Below, piece after piece: positions 10,415 to 22,867 of a DNA stretch of 64,000 bases. The stretch is from Capra hircus. Its lineage: Eukaryota > Chordata > Mammalia > Artiodactyla > Bovidae. Positions within the stretch are counted from its first letter, which is position 1; every line of letters starts with the position of its first letter. A model generated the notes under the pieces. That model had not been told where the DNA came from. It searched no databases and worked only from the letters and a program-made list of their open reading frames with translations. The stretch covers positions 62,001-126,000 of the forward strand of contig NW_017189763.1 of the NCBI RefSeq assembly GCF_001704415.2, written 5' to 3'. The position numbers and the translations under genes are program-made.

Positions 10415-12705
10415 TTCAAAGACTGATAGCACTATACAAATACAACCCAGAAGAATATGTAAAGGTCTTTTTTATCTGCATAATGAGATTTTCTGGGGTG
10501 ATAAAGACAAGCACCCTAAATTGATCAAAAAAAGTAGCTTGACAGAGAAGGGAAAGGAGACTGGTTTGGCTTTTCTGATGGTCAGTAGCTGAGGTTGGGG
10601 TGAAGAAAGGAAAGAGGGAGAGCAAGGTTTGCAAGCTGTCAGCAGATAAATGTAAATGGAGTCAGACTCTTTATCCTCTTCTCAAAGTATATCTTGCCCT
10701 ATTTGGCTCTATTTAAATATGTTAAAAAAAAAAACAGGACTACATATTTAATGGCAAACACTATTAGACAAGGTTTTGCAAATATTCCCTAAGTGTATTA
10801 TTGCTCATGTGATGCACACAAAGACACAGATAGTGATGACCACTTATCCCATTTTATCCTCCAACTTTGAATTGCTTCCCTTCCTTTTTATGCCATCAAT
10901 ATGGTTAAGTGACAATATGTAGCTAAAAACATATAAACTTATTCTTCCTATGCTAGACATATGTATGTTCTAATACTAGTGTTCAGAAGTCATTTGCAGT
11001 TGAAAAGATCTCTCTTGGGGTGGTTATTAAAGGAAACTAAAAATTCTAAGTCACATTCAATCAGAGTGAGGTCCCATCTAATTAGAGATTTATAAATGGG
11101 TAAATAACCAACTAAGGAAGAAGAAATATAATAGAACTCACGCTGCTCACTGTGCTAAGCTTTATTCATAACCTAGATAGTATAATCATTACTCATTTTC
11201 TCTAACAAGGTATGCTTGCCTATAAGGTAAATGCTTTGGTATTATTTAGGGATATTAATGTCTATACCCTCTTAATCATTCAAAAAGTACAAAAAGGAAA
11301 AAGAAATATTTGTAAGCTAAAATATAAAGCAGGGTATATCCTCAGTTTCCATATATTCACAATTGAGGAGAGTGAAATGCAAATGTAAAAATCATCATAT
11401 ACTCACTTCACTTCACTAACAATAAGATGCATAGCACTGAGTTTCCGTTGCAAGAAAACCACCAAATCTAACCAAGTCAAGTTTTTCAGTATATTTTATC
11501 TGCTGCTAGCTCTGGTTAAGGTTCTGAATTCCTCTTTATTTGTTATGTAAATTAATTCCCTCAAAGTGGTCTATTCTGCTCTAAAGATATTAATGCTGAT
11601 TCTGTGATACCAAAATTATGCAACTACAGAGAAGAAAATATTTTGATTCAAGTTTATAATGTCTCCCAGTATATGAATACTTAATACATTGAAATTTTTG
11701 GTTTTTATAATTGATTGATTAAGAATTAATCATTCAAATTATAAAAATATCATATTAAAAATAATATTTATTTCATAGAAATGATACTTAAGCTTTTCTT
11801 AAGGAATTGACCTATTTTAGACAAAAGTTTCTAAAGTAATAATTTATTAGTGAGAATATATGTTATGAATATGTAAGTTACAAACTTATAAGAATGTCAT
11901 ACATCTTTTAAGAACACATTCATTGCTAGGAACATGGTATGTTTTTAATAAACAGTAAGAAATATCCCCCATTTTTATTGTCATTGATGTTTTGTTTTAT
12001 TGCAATTCAGTTTTTGAATAAACCATACCTACAACCTGTGATATATTGAATAGTCTAGTCTAATTTTTAATATGATAATTCTCTTTGCCTTTCAGAAAAA
12101 GCCTGAGAACCTTACAACATTTGCTTTTAATTTCCACTGCAGGATTATTACCTAATTGCTGAATTTCTCAATTTTAATAGGCATTCAGTGTTCAGATAAG
12201 CCCTTTGTCAACTGCAGCACAGCTACACTTACTATCAAAAACAAAAGTTTATGAATATTGCACTTTAATATAACCAAAATTAGAAAACTTTGAAACTTTG
12301 AAGGGTTTGATTATGATAGATGTTGAAATACTGATATGCAGAGAAAGAACATTCACTGAATTTTATTTAAATAGAATAAAAACAAAAATCTTGAAGTCTG
12401 AAAAGGTGTGTCCTTTCATGAATCATCGGATACTTTAGTTTTAGTAACAGAAAGTCAAACTAGATCAAGCCAAGAATAGTGAAAATATTGTACATCAAAT
12501 GTTTGACCTAATGGCATAGAATGCATAAGGAAAAGCTTGCTAAGTAAAAAATACTATTTGTTATTGATGCAGCAAAGGTATCTCTATTTAAATTTCCAGA
12601 ACTAGGTAATATACAAGTGAATGTTCTTATGTGGTGAGTCAATGAACTAGGAACAGGATTTGAGGGCACAATATATACTGTACATTTGCACATATCCTTT
12701 TAGAT
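10415..12705. other. AT-rich low-repeat interval
   Basis: About 2.3 kb, very AT-rich, with scattered short A and T runs and no recognisable transposon protein, long frame or RNA gene. It is the longest apparently single-copy block in the window. I see no exon-like or CpG-rich segment. Confidence 0.6.
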
Positions 12706-13469
12706 GTGTTGTTGTTCAGTCACTAAGTTATATCTGGCTATTTGTGACCCCATGAAATGCAGCACACCAGGCCTCCTTGTCCTTCACTATCTCCCAGCGC
12801 TTTCTCAAACTCATGTCCATTGAGTTGGTGATGACATCCAACCTCTGTTGTCCCCTTATCTTTCTGCCTTCAATCTTTCCCAGCATCATGGTTTTTTCCA
12901 ATGAGTCAGCTATCTGCATTAAGTGGACAAACTTATTGGAGCTTCAGCATAAGTCCTGCCAATGGATGTTCAGTGTTGATAACCTTTAAGACTGACTGGT
13001 TTGATCTACTTGCTTTCCAGGGACTCTCAAAGCATTTTCTCCAGCACCACAATTCAAAAGTATCTATTATTAAGCACTCTGCCTTCTTTATGATCCAGCT
13101 CTCCCATTGGTACATGACTACTGGAAGAACAATACTTTTAACTATATGAACCTTTGTCAGCAAAGTGATGTCTCTGCTTTTTAGTAGACTGTCTAGGTTT
13201 GTCATAGCTTTTCTTCCAAGGAGCAAGCGCAGTTTAATTACATGTCTGCAGTCACCATCTGCATTGACTTTGGAGCCCAAGAAAATAAAATTTGTTACTG
13301 TTTCCCCATCTCTTTCACTGTTTTCCCCCCATCTGTTTCACTTTTTCCCCATCTCTTTGCCATAAAGTGATGGAACCAGCTGCTATGATCTTACTTTTTT
13401 GAATGTTGAGTTTTAAGCCAGCTGTTTCAGTCTCCTCTTTCACCCTCATCAAGAGGCTGTTCATTAGTT

Positions 13470-13650
13470 AGTTCAGGCACTCAGTCGTGTCCAACTCTTT
13501 GCGACCCCATGAACTGCAGAATGCCAGGCCTCCCTGTCCATCACCAACTCCCAGAGTTCACTCAAACTCACTTCCATAGAGTCGATGTTGCCATCCAGCC
13601 ATCTCATCCTCTGTCTTCCCCTTCTTCTCCTGCCCCCAACCCCTCCCAGA
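13470..13650 (-). mobile_element. BovB 3-prime scrap nested inside BovB-1
   Basis: About 180 bp of BovB terminal sequence (tail, then the segment for the DREAW and LDGITDS region) interrupts BovB-1 within the RT palm coding region. Flanks CATCAAGAGGCTGTTCA and CTTTCTGCCATTAG are contiguous in the other BovB copies. It is the same orientation as its host and an extreme 5-prime truncation. Confidence 0.8.
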
Positions 13651-14067
13651 CTTCTCTTTCTGCCATTAGAGTGGTATCATTTGTGCATCTGACATTGTTG
13701 ATATTTCCCCCAGCAATCTTGATTCCAGCTTGTGATTCATCCAGCCCAGCATTTCGTATATGTAGTCTGCATAGAAGCTAAAAAAGCAAGGTATAGCCTT
13801 GACATACTCCTTTCTCAATTTTGAACCAGTCAGTTGTTCCATGTTCAGTTACGGCTGTTGCTTCTTGACCTGCATACAGGTTTCTCACGAGGCAGGTAAG
13901 GTGATCTGGTTTTCCCATCTCTTGAAGAATTTTCCAGTTTTATTGTGATCCACACAGTCAAAGGCTTTCATATAGTCAGTGAAACAGAAGTAGATGTTTT
14001 TATTTTTTCTGGAATTCTCTTGTTTTTTTCTATAATCCAACAGATGTTGGAAATTTGATCTCTGGTT

Positions 14068-14081
14068 AATTTGTCTTTTCT
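14068..14081. repeat. Left target-site duplication of L1-B
   Basis: AATTTGTCTTTTCT precedes the poly-T of L1-B and is repeated exactly at 21,826-21,839, where BovB-1 resumes. Confidence 0.93.
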
Positions 14082-14400
14082 TTTTTATTTTTTTACTTTA
14101 TTTTACATTACAATACTGTATTGGTTTTGCCATACATTGACATGAATACACCACGGGTGTATACAAGCTCCCAATCCTGAATCCCCCTCCCACCTCCCAC
14201 CCCATATCATCTCTCTGGATCATCCGCATGCACCAGCCCCAAGCATCCTGTATCCTGTATTGAACATAGACTGGCACTTCGTTTCTTACATGATAGTATA
14301 CATGTTTCAATGCCTTTCTCCCAAATCATGCCATCCTCTCCCTCTCCCTCTCCCTCTGAGTCCAAAAGTCTGTTCTATACATCTGTGTCTCTTTTGCTGT

Positions 14401-17400
14401 CTAGCATCCAGGGTCATCATTACCATCTTTCCAAATTCCGTATATATGTGTCAGTGTACTGTATTGGTGTTTTTCTTTCTGGCTTACTTCACTCTGTATA
14501 ATCGGCTCCAGTTTCATCCATCTCATTAGAACTGATTCAAATGTATTCTTTTTAATGGCTGAGTAATACTCCATTGTGTATATGTACCACAGCTTTCTTA
14601 TCCATTCATCTGCTGATGGACATCTAGGTTGTTTCCATGTCCTGGCTATCATAAACAGTGCTGCAATGAATATTGGGGTACATATGTCTCTTTCAATTCT
14701 GATTTCCTCAGTACGTATGCCCAGCAGTGGGATTGCTGGGTCATAAAGCAGCTCTATTTGCAATTTTTTAAGGACTCTCCACACTGTTTTCCATAGTGGC
14801 TGTACTAGATTGCATTCCCACCAACAGTGTAAGAGGGTTTCCTTTTCTCCACATCCTCTCCAGCATTTATTGCTTGTAGACTTTTGGACTGCAGCCATTC
14901 TGATTGGTGTGAAATGGTACCTCATTGTGGTCTTGATTTGCATTTCTCTGATAATGAGTGATGTTGAGCATCTTTTCATGTGTTTGTTAGCCATCCGTAT
15001 GTCTTCTTTGGAGAAATGCCTATTTAGTTCTTTGGCCCATTTTTTGATTGGGTCGTTTATTTTTCTGGAGTTGAGCTGCATAAGTTGCTTGTATATTTTT
15101 GAGATTAGTTGTTTGTCAGTTGCTTCATTTGCTATTGTTTTCTCCCATTCAGAAGTCTGTCTTTTCACTTTACATATAGTTTCCTTTGTTGTGCAGAAGC
15201 TTTTAATTTTAATTCGATCCCATTTGTTTATTTTTGCTTTTATTTCCAGTATTCTGGGAGGTGGATCATAGAGGATCCTGCTGTGATTTATATCGGAGAG
15301 TGTTTTGCCTTTCTCCTCTAGGAGTTTTACAGTTTCTGGTCTTATGTTTAGCTCTTTAATTCATTTTGAGTTTATTTTTGTGTGTGGTGTTAGAAAGTGA
15401 TCTAGTTTCATTCTTTTACAAGTGGTTGACCAGTTTTCCCAGCACCACTTGTTAAAGAGATTGTCTTTACTCCTTTGTATATTCTTGCCTCCTTTGTCGA
15501 AGATAAGTTGTCCATAGGTGTGTGGATTTATCTCTGGGCTTTCTATTTTGTTCCATTGATCTATATTTCTGTATCTGTGCCAGTACCATACTGTCTTAAT
15601 AACTGTGGCTTTGTAGTAGAGCCTGAAGTCAGGCAGGTTGATTCCTCCAGTTGCATTCTTCTTTCTCAAGATTGCTTTGGCTATTCGAGGATTTTGTATT
15701 TCCATACCAATCTTAAAATTATTTGTTCAGGTTCTGTGAAAAATACCGCTGGTAGCTTGATAGGGATTGCATTGAATCTGTAGATTGCTTTGGGTAGTAT
15801 ACTCCTTTTCACTATATTGATTCTTCCAATCCATGAACATGGTATATTTCTCCATCTATTAGTGTCCTCTTTGATTTCTTTCATCAGTGTTTTATAGTTT
15901 TCTATATATAGGTCTTCAGTTTCTTTAGGTAGATATATTCCTAAGTATTTTATTCTTTTCGTTGCATTGGTGAATGGAACTGTTTCCTTTTTTTTTCTAC
16001 TTTCTCATTATTAGTGTAAAGGAATGCAAGGGATTTCTGAGTGTTGATTTTATATCCTGCAACTTTACTATATTAATTGATTAGCTCTAGTAATTTTCTG
16101 GTGGAGTCTTTAGGGTTTTCCATGTAGAGGATCATGTCATCTGCAAACAGTGAGAGTTTTACTTCTTCTTTCCCAATTTGGATTTCTTTTATTTCTTTTT
16201 CTGCTCTGATTTCTTTTTCTACTATTTTGAATAGTAGTGTTGAAAGTGGGCACCCTTGTCTTGTTCCTGACTTTAGGGGAAATGCTTTCAATTTTTCACC
16301 ATTGAGGATAATGTTTGCTGTGGGTTTGTCATATATAGCTTTTATTATGTTGAGGTATGTTCCTTCTATTCCTGCTTTCTGGAGAGTTTTTATCATAAAT
16401 GGATGTTGAATTTTGTCCGAGGCTTTCTCTGCATCTATTGACATAATCATATGGCTTTTATTTTTCAATTTGTTAGTGTGGTGAATTACATTGATTGATT
16501 TGCAGATATTGAAGAATCCTTGCATCCCTGGGATAAAGCCCACTTGGTTATGGTGTATGATCTTCTTAATGTGTTGTTGTATTCTGATTGCTAGAATTTT
16601 GTTAAGGATTTTTGCATCTATGTTCATCAGTGATATTGGCCTGTAGTTTTCTTTTTTTCTTTCTTTTTTTTTTGGTAACATCTTTGTCAGGTTTTGGTAT
16701 TAGGGTGATGGTGGCCTCATAGAATGAGTTTGGAAGTTTACCTTCCTCTGCAATTTTCTGGAAGAGTTTCAGTAGGATAGGTGTTAGCTCTTCTCGAAAT
16801 TTTTGGTAGAATTCAGCTGTGAAACTGTCTGGACCTGGGCTTTTGTTTGCTGGAAGATTTCTGATTACAGTTTCAATTTATGTGCTTGTGATAGGTCTAT
16901 TAAGATTTTCTATTTCTTCCTGGTTCACTTTTGGAAAGCTGTACTTTTCTAATAATTTGTTCATTTCTTCCATGTTTTCCATTTTATTGGCATATAATTG
17001 CTGATAGTAGTCTCTTATGATCCTTTGTATTTCTGTGTTTTCTGTTATGATCTCTCCATTTTCATTTCTAATTTTATTGATTTGATTTTTCTCTCTTTGT
17101 TTCTTGATGAGTCTAGTTAATGGTTTGTCAATTTTATTTATCCTTTCAAAGAACCAGCTTTTTGCTTTGTTGATTTTTGCTATGGTCTCTTTTGTTTCTT
17201 TTTAAGATTTCTGTCCTTCTACTAACTCTGGGGTTCTCCATTTCTTCCTTTTCTAGTTGCTTTAGGTGTAGAGTTAGGTTATTTATTTGACTTTTTTCTT
17301 GTTTCTTGAGGTATGCCTGTATTGCTATGAGCTTTCCTCTAAGCACTGCTTTTATAGTGTCCCATAGGTTTTGGGTTGTTGTGTTTTCATTTTCATTCGT

Positions 17401-18221
17401 TTCTATGCAAAATTTGATTTCTTTTTTGATTTCTTCTGTGATTTTTTGGCTATTTAGCAGCGTGTTGTTCAGCCTCCATATGTTGGGATTTTTAATAGTT
17501 TTTCTCCTGTAATTGAGATTTAATCTTAGTGCATTATGGTCAGAAAAGATGCTTTGAATGATTTCGATTTTTTGAATTTATCAAGGTTAGATTTATGGCC
17601 CAGGATGTGATCTATCCTGGAAAAGGTTCCGTGAGCACTTGAGAAAAAGGTGAAATTCATTGTTTTGGGGTGAAATGCCCTATAGATACCAATTAGGTCT
17701 AACTGGTCTATTGTATCATTTAAAGTTTGTGTTTCCTTGTTAATTTTCTGTTTAGTTGATCTGTCCATAGATGTGAGTGGGGTATTAAAGTCTCCCACTA
17801 TTATTGTGTCGTTGTTAATTTCCCCTTTCATACTTGTTAACATTTGTCTTACATATTGTGGTGCTCCTATGTTGGGTGCATATATATTTATAATTGTTAT
17901 ATCTTCTTCTTGGGTTGATCCTTTGATCATTATGTAATGGCTGTCTTTGTCTCTTTTTACAGCCTTTGTTTTAAAGTCTATTTTATCAGAGATGAGTATT
18001 GCCACTCTTGCTTTCTTTTGGTCTCTATTTGCATGGCATATCTTTTTCCAGCCCTTCACTTTCAGTCTGTATGTGTCCCTTGTTTTGAGGTGGGTCTCTT
18101 GAAGGCAGCATATATAGGCATCTTGTTTTTGTATCCATTCAGCCAGTCTTTGCCTTTCGGTTATGGCATTCAACCCATTTATGTTTAAGGTAATTATTCA
18201 TAAGTGTGATACCTTTGCCAT
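14401..18221 (-). pseudogene. L1-B ORF2 (endonuclease / reverse transcriptase), broken
   Basis: ORF2 remnant with start ATG at 18,219-18,221. The endonuclease is readable in 17,526-18,173 (CCLQETHL, VGDFNTPL, SRIDHILGH). RT blocks are at 16,073-16,681 and contain FADD at 16,136-16,147. Later domains are at 15,681-15,884 and 15,361-15,705, and the C-terminal Cys-rich block is in 14,401-15,168 (CWRGCGEK, then HCWWEC, a CX3CX7HX4C pattern). Frameshifts and stops separate these. The usual stop after HIYGI has changed to TGG, so the last frame reads through about 11 more residues to 14,401. Length and domain order are typical of mammalian L1 ORF2. Confidence 0.92.
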
Positions 18222-18272
18222 TTACTTTATTGTTTTGGGTTCGGGTTTATATGCCCTTTTTGTGTTTCCTGT

Positions 18273-19197
18273 CTAGAGAATATGCTTTAGTATTTGTTGG
18301 AGAGCTGGTTTGGTGGTGCTGAATTCTCTCAGCTTTTGCTTGTCTGTAAAGCTTTTGATTTCTCCTTCGTATTTGAATGAGATCCTTGCTGGGTACAGTA
18401 ATCTTGGCTGTAGGTTATTTTCTTTCATCATTTTAAGTATGTCTTGCCATTCCCTCCTGGCTTGAAGAGTTTCTATTGAAAGATCAGCTGTTATCCTTAT
18501 GGGAATCCCCTTGTGTGTTATTTGTTGTTTTTCCCTTGCTGCTTTTAATATTTGTTCTTTGTGTTTGGTCTTTGTTAATTTGATTAATATATGTCTTGGG
18601 GTGTTTTGCCTTGGGTTTATCCTGTTTGGAACTCTCTGGATTTCTTGGACTTGGGTGATTATTTCCTTCCCCATTTTAGGGAAGTTTTCAACTATTATCT
18701 GCTCAAGAATTTTCTCATAGTCTCTTTTTGTCTTCTTCTTCTGGGACTCCTATAATGCGAATGTTGAAGTGTTTCATATTGTCCTGGAGGTCTCTGAGGT
18801 TGTCCTCATTTCTTTTAATTCATTTTTCTTTTTTTCTCTCTGATTCATTTATTTCTACCATTCTATCTTCTATTTCACTAATCCTATCTTCTGCCTCCAT
18901 TATTCTACTATTTATTGCCTCCAGAGTGTTTCTGATCTCATTTATTGCATTATTCATTATATATTGACTCTTTTTTATTTCTTCTAGGTCCTTGCTAAAC
19001 CTTTCTTGCATCTTCTCAATCCTTGTCTCCAGGCTATTTATCTGTGATTCCATTTTGATTTCAAGATTTTGGAACATTTTCACTATCAATATTCAGAATT
19101 CTTTCTCAGGTAGATTCCCTATCTCCTCCTCTTTGGTTTGGTTTGGTAGGCATTTCTCCTGTTCCTTTACCTGCTGGGTATTCCTCTGTCTCTTCAT
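18273..19197 (-). pseudogene. L1-B ORF1 (RNA-binding chaperone), broken
   Basis: ORF1 remnant with ATG at 19,195-19,197 and stop at 18,273-18,275, about 308 codons if joined. The N-terminal block NQTKEEEIGNLPE-like is followed by a clear coiled coil (18,820-19,089, with heptads such as MESQINSLETRIEKMQERF) and the conserved C-terminal RNA-binding part (18,273-18,674, with IQRVPNRINPRQNTPRHILI). A stop and at least one frameshift separate the coiled coil from the C-terminus. ORF2 follows after about 50 bp, the usual L1 spacing. Confidence 0.88.
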
Positions 19198-19735
19198 CTT
19201 GGTTATATTGCTGAGTTTGGGGTGGCCTTTCTATATTCTGGTAATTTGTGGAGTTCTCTTTATTATGGAGTTTCCTCACTGTGGGTGGGGTTGTATCAGT
19301 GGCTTGTCAAGGTTTCTTGGTTAGGGAGGCTTGTGTTGGAGTTCTGGTGGGTGGAGCTGGATTTCTTCTCTCTGGAGTGCTATGAATTGTCCAGTAATGG
19401 GTTGTGAGACGTCAGTGGTTTTGGAGTAGTATTGAGCTGCCTGTTTATTGAAGCTCAGGGGTGTGTTCCTGTGTTGCTGCAGAATTTGCATGATATGTCT
19501 TGCTCTGGAACTTGTTGGCCCTTGGGTGGAGCTTGGTTTCAGTGTAGGTATGGAGGCGTTTGATGAGCTCCTATTGATTAATGTTCCCTGGATTCAGGAT
19601 TTCTCTGATGTTCTTAGGATTTGGACTTAAGCCTCCTGTTTCTGGTTTTCAGTTTTATTTTTACCCTAGCCTCAGGACTTCTCCATCTATACAGCACTGA
19701 TGATAAAGCATCTAGGTTAAAGATGAAAGGTTTCT

Positions 19736-20168
19736 CCACATTGAGGGTCACCCATAGAGGTTCACTGAGTTACATGGAGAAGAGAAGAGGGAGGGGGTAG
19801 TTAGAGGTGACTGGAATGAGATGAGGTGGGATCAAAAGAGGAGAGAGCACGCTAGCCAGTAATCACGTCCTTATGTATGCTCCACAGTCTGGACCACTCA
19901 AAGGTGTTCACGGAGTTATACAGGGAAGAGGAGAGGGAGGAGGTAGACAGAGGTGGCCAGGAGGATAAAAGAGGGAAATGAAAAGGAGAGAGGGAGAGAT
20001 CCAGCCAGTAACCAGTTTTCTGAGTGTTCGCCCCTGTCTGGAACACACAGAGATTCATAGGGTTGGGTAGAGAAGAGAAGGGTGAGGGAGGAGACAGAGG
20101 ACACCTGGTGGAGAAAAAGGAGAGTCCAAAGGAGGGGAGAGTGGTCAAGCCAGTAATCTCGCTCTCAG
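19736..20168 (-). repeat. Three tandem ~145-bp units in L1-B 5-prime UTR
   Basis: Units start near 19,736, 19,883 and 20,028. They share the GAGAAGAGAAG and GCCAGTAA landmarks with the homologous triplets of L1-A and L1-C. Confidence 0.8.
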
Positions 20169-20274
20169 GTAAAATTGGGTACTGAAGATTGGGTTTTTAC
20201 ATGTACGAAATTGACAAAAAATAACAAAAAGCAAAGATTAAAAATCTGGAGTAGAGATTGGATTTTCAAAAACA

Positions 20275-20475
20275 CAATATTTAAAAAAGAAGAAGAGGAA
20301 AAAAAGAAAGAAAAAACAAACAAACAAACAAAAAACAAAGCCACAAGAATTATTAATAATAATAATTAGAGAAAGAATACTTAACAATTTAAGAAAGTTT
20401 AAAAAAAAGAAAACAAAAAAAGGAAGAAGAAACAATCACGCAACCCCTTCAACTAAAAAAAAAAAAAAAAAAAGA
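20275..20475. repeat. A-rich simple repeats in L1-B leader
   Basis: Consecutive A-rich tracts: an AAAC/AAC-type run at about 20,312-20,340, an AAT-type run near 20,350-20,370, and a poly-A run at about 20,455-20,473. The same leader position is AT-rich in L1-A and carries a TA repeat in L1-C. Confidence 0.8.
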
Positions 20476-21278
20476 TCGTAAAGGTATATCTGGCCCTTTC
20501 TCTTGTGTTGTGGATTGTGTGGGGTCACTTCCAATGTGGTTCCCTTTGTTTAACTTCCTCTGTTTGCTGGTCTCTTTAGTGTCTGATTTCCATCTTGACA
20601 CAGGGAGGGCGGTGGTGGACACACTAGGTTCACTATTCAGTCGCACTGTGGGGAGGGAGGGATGCTGCAAACAAATATTACTGGCGTGTGCTTGCAGTGT
20701 CTCATCCACTCTGGGCTTGCCCCTGATCGTGGTGCACACCACTCAGGCTCTCCGTAGCTCCCCTGGGGAACCGTCTGAGGCTGGCCCTAGGCTTCATGCA
20801 CCTCCCCGGTCTAAGCCACTCAGGCTTGGCGCTCAGGAAGCCCTCAGAGGCGCAGATTTGGTTGGGCCTGCGTTTTGTGCCCTTCCCAGGACCGAGTAGC
20901 TCAGGAGTTTGGCGAGCGCAATCGCTGTGACTATGGCCTTTCCCTGCTGCTCAGTTTTCTGGTTGTACCGCTGGTGTTCCTTCTCAGGTGGGTGATGACT
21001 GTCCAGAACCCCCAGAAGTCTTAGTTAACAAAGAAGCCTGCTTGCATTTTGGTAGGTAATGTCTCTCTTGTGCTGCGATTGCCCCCTTCCAGCCCTTAAG
21101 GCTCTGGCTGCCTGTCACTGGAGGGGGATGGTCTGCAGCCCGCTATTTCCGATCCGGCCTTTTTTCTGTGCGCGGTCCCGGCGGTGTCTTATGTTCCAGC
21201 ATTTCGCGTGGTAGCTATCCCACAGTCTGGTTTGCTAGCCCAAGTTAGTTTGCTCTGTCCACGCGCGGGGTGTTCCGG

Positions 21279-21360
21279 CCTGATTCTCAAAAAAGCACTG
21301 CAGCCCGCACCTCCCACGGCCTGATTCTTAAAAAGCACTGCAGCTGCGCCTCCTGCTCCT
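21279..21360. repeat. 41-bp tandem duplication in L1-B leader
   Basis: CCTGATTCTCAAAAAAGCAC at 21,279 is repeated as CCTGATTCTTAAAAAGCACT at 21,320, each followed by a GC-rich half. I saw only one copy at the matching place in L1-A and L1-C. Confidence 0.75.
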
Positions 21361-21805
21361 CCCTACCCAGCCCCCACTTGCTAGTGGCGGATGCAGGCAT
21401 CTGCGCTGCTTTTCCGCTGGTGGAGTTACTGTTGGGCTCGTAATCTGTTGGTTTTAATTATTTATTTATTTTTCCTTCCTGTTATGTTGTCCTCTGTGCT
21501 TCCAAAGCTCACCACAGACTCGGCTGTGAGAATGTTTCCTGGTGTTTGAAAACCTCTCTTTTTAAGAGTCTTTTCCCGGGACGGGATTCCCTTCCTGGGA
21601 CCGAGCTCCCTCCCTACCTCCTTTGTCTCTCTTTTCATCTTATTATATTTTTTCCTACCTGTTTTTGAAGCCAATGATCTGCTTTGCTGGGTGCCTGATG
21701 TCCTCTGCCAGCATTCAGAAGTTGTTTTGTGGAATTTACTCGGCGTTGAAATGTTCTTTTGATGAATTTTTGAGGGAGAAAGTGGTCTCCCCATCCTATT
21801 CCTCC

Positions 21806-21813
21806 ACCATCTT
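21806..21813 (-). promoter_or_regulatory. AAGATGGT variant of YY1-like motif, L1-B 5-prime end
   Basis: Minus-strand AAGATGGT lies 13 bases inside the 5-prime end, where L1-A and L1-C read AAGATGGC. The last core base is changed, which may weaken binding (inference). Confidence 0.4.
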
Positions 21814-21825
21814 AGGACTGCCCCC

Positions 21826-21839
21826 AATTTGTCTTTTCT
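21826..21839. repeat. Right target-site duplication of L1-B
   Basis: Exact copy of 14,068-14,081, followed at once by BovB-1 sequence (CTAAATCCAGCTTCAAC). Confidence 0.93.
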
Positions 21840-22624
21840 AAATCCAGCTTCAACATTTGGAAATTCTCGGTTCATTACTACTGAAGCCTGTATTGAAGAA
21901 TTTTGAGTATTACCTTGCTAGCATGTGAAAAGAACACAATTATATGGCAGTTAGAACATTCTTTGGCACTGCCTTTCTTTGAAATTGGAATGAAAACTGA
22001 CCTTTTCCCATCCTGTGGCTATTGTTAGTTTTCCAAATTTGCTGACATATTGAGTGCAGCACTTTAACATCATCTTTTAGGATTTGAAATAACTCAGCTG
22101 GAATTCCATCATCTCCACTGGCTTTGTTCATAGTAATGCTTCTAAGGTCCACTTGATTTCAGACTTCAGGATGTCTGGTTCTAGGTGGGTGACCACACCA
22201 TCGTGGTTATCCAATTCATTAACACTATTCTTTTGTGGTTTTCCTGTGTATTCTTGCCACCTCTTCTTCATCTCTTCTGCTTTTGTTAGATTCTCGCCAT
22301 TTCTGTCCTTTATTGTGCCCATCATTGCATGAAACGTCACCTTGGTATCTCCAGTTTTCTTGAAGAGATCTCAAGTTTTTCACATTCTATTGTTTTCCTC
22401 TATTTCTTTGCATTGTTCACTTAAGAAAGCTTTCTTAACTCTCCTTGCTATTCTCTGAAACTGTGCACTCAGTTGGGCGTGTGTTTCACTTTCTCCCTTG
22501 CCTTTCACTTCTCTTCTTTCCTTGGCTATTTTTTTTTTATTACACACAGCTTTTTTATTCATCTTTAAATGCCTATTTTAGTCCAATTAACTCTAATATT
22601 TGCTCATAGCTGGTTACTTCTCCC

Positions 22625-22867
22625 TTAATTTTATTTTATTTATTTTTTAAAATATAAATTTATTTATTTTAATTGGAGGCTAATTACTTTACAATATTGT
22701 GAGACTGGCATTGAAACATGTATAATTTCAAATATGAAATGAATCACCAGTCCAGGTTTGATGCATGATACAGGATGCTTGGGGCTGGTGCACTGGGATG
22801 ACCCAGAGGGATGGTACGGGGAGGGAGGTGGGAGGGGGGTTCAGGATGGGGAACACGTGTACATCCT
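22625..22867 (-). mobile_element. L1 3-prime end with 5-prime inversion, inside BovB-1
   Basis: Left part (22,625-22,698) is the L1 3-prime end in minus orientation with a T-rich tail. Right part (22,699-22,867) is the neighbouring upstream L1 3-prime UTR but in plus orientation (GGCATTGAAACATGTATA, then the G-rich GGGAGGGAGGTGGGAGG tract). These parts are consecutive in normal L1 elements, for example L1-D 50,546-50,760. The arrangement is the signature of twin priming during L1 insertion. BovB-1 sequence flanks it. Confidence 0.85.

Larger units (their letters stand above)
14082..21825 (-). mobile_element. L1-B: full-length L1_BT with 14-bp TSD
   Basis: Complete minus-strand L1 of about 7.74 kb inserted in BovB-1. 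Its 3-prime end is the poly-T near 14,082 and its 5-prime end is the GGCAGTCCTAAGATGG terminus at 21,825. The exact 14-bp duplication on both sides shows a normal target-primed insertion. Order on the minus strand is a leader of about 2.6 kb, ORF1, ORF2 and the 3-prime UTR. The leader keeps many CpG dinucleotides at 20,600-21,330, unlike L1-A, which suggests it is younger. Both ORFs are nevertheless frameshifted, so it is inactive. Confidence 0.95.
19198..21825 (-). other. L1-B 5-prime UTR, CpG-rich
   Basis: Leader of L1-B. From ORF1 outward it contains the triplicated unit (19,736-20,168), an A-rich simple-repeat stretch (20,275-20,475), and a GC- and CpG-rich block (about 20,500-21,400) with a 41-bp tandem duplication at 21,279-21,360. 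The 5-prime terminus has a one-base variant (AAGATGGT) of the AAGATGGC motif. A plus-strand frame of 129 codons at 20,510-20,899 runs antisense here; I do not recognise it. Confidence 0.8.
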
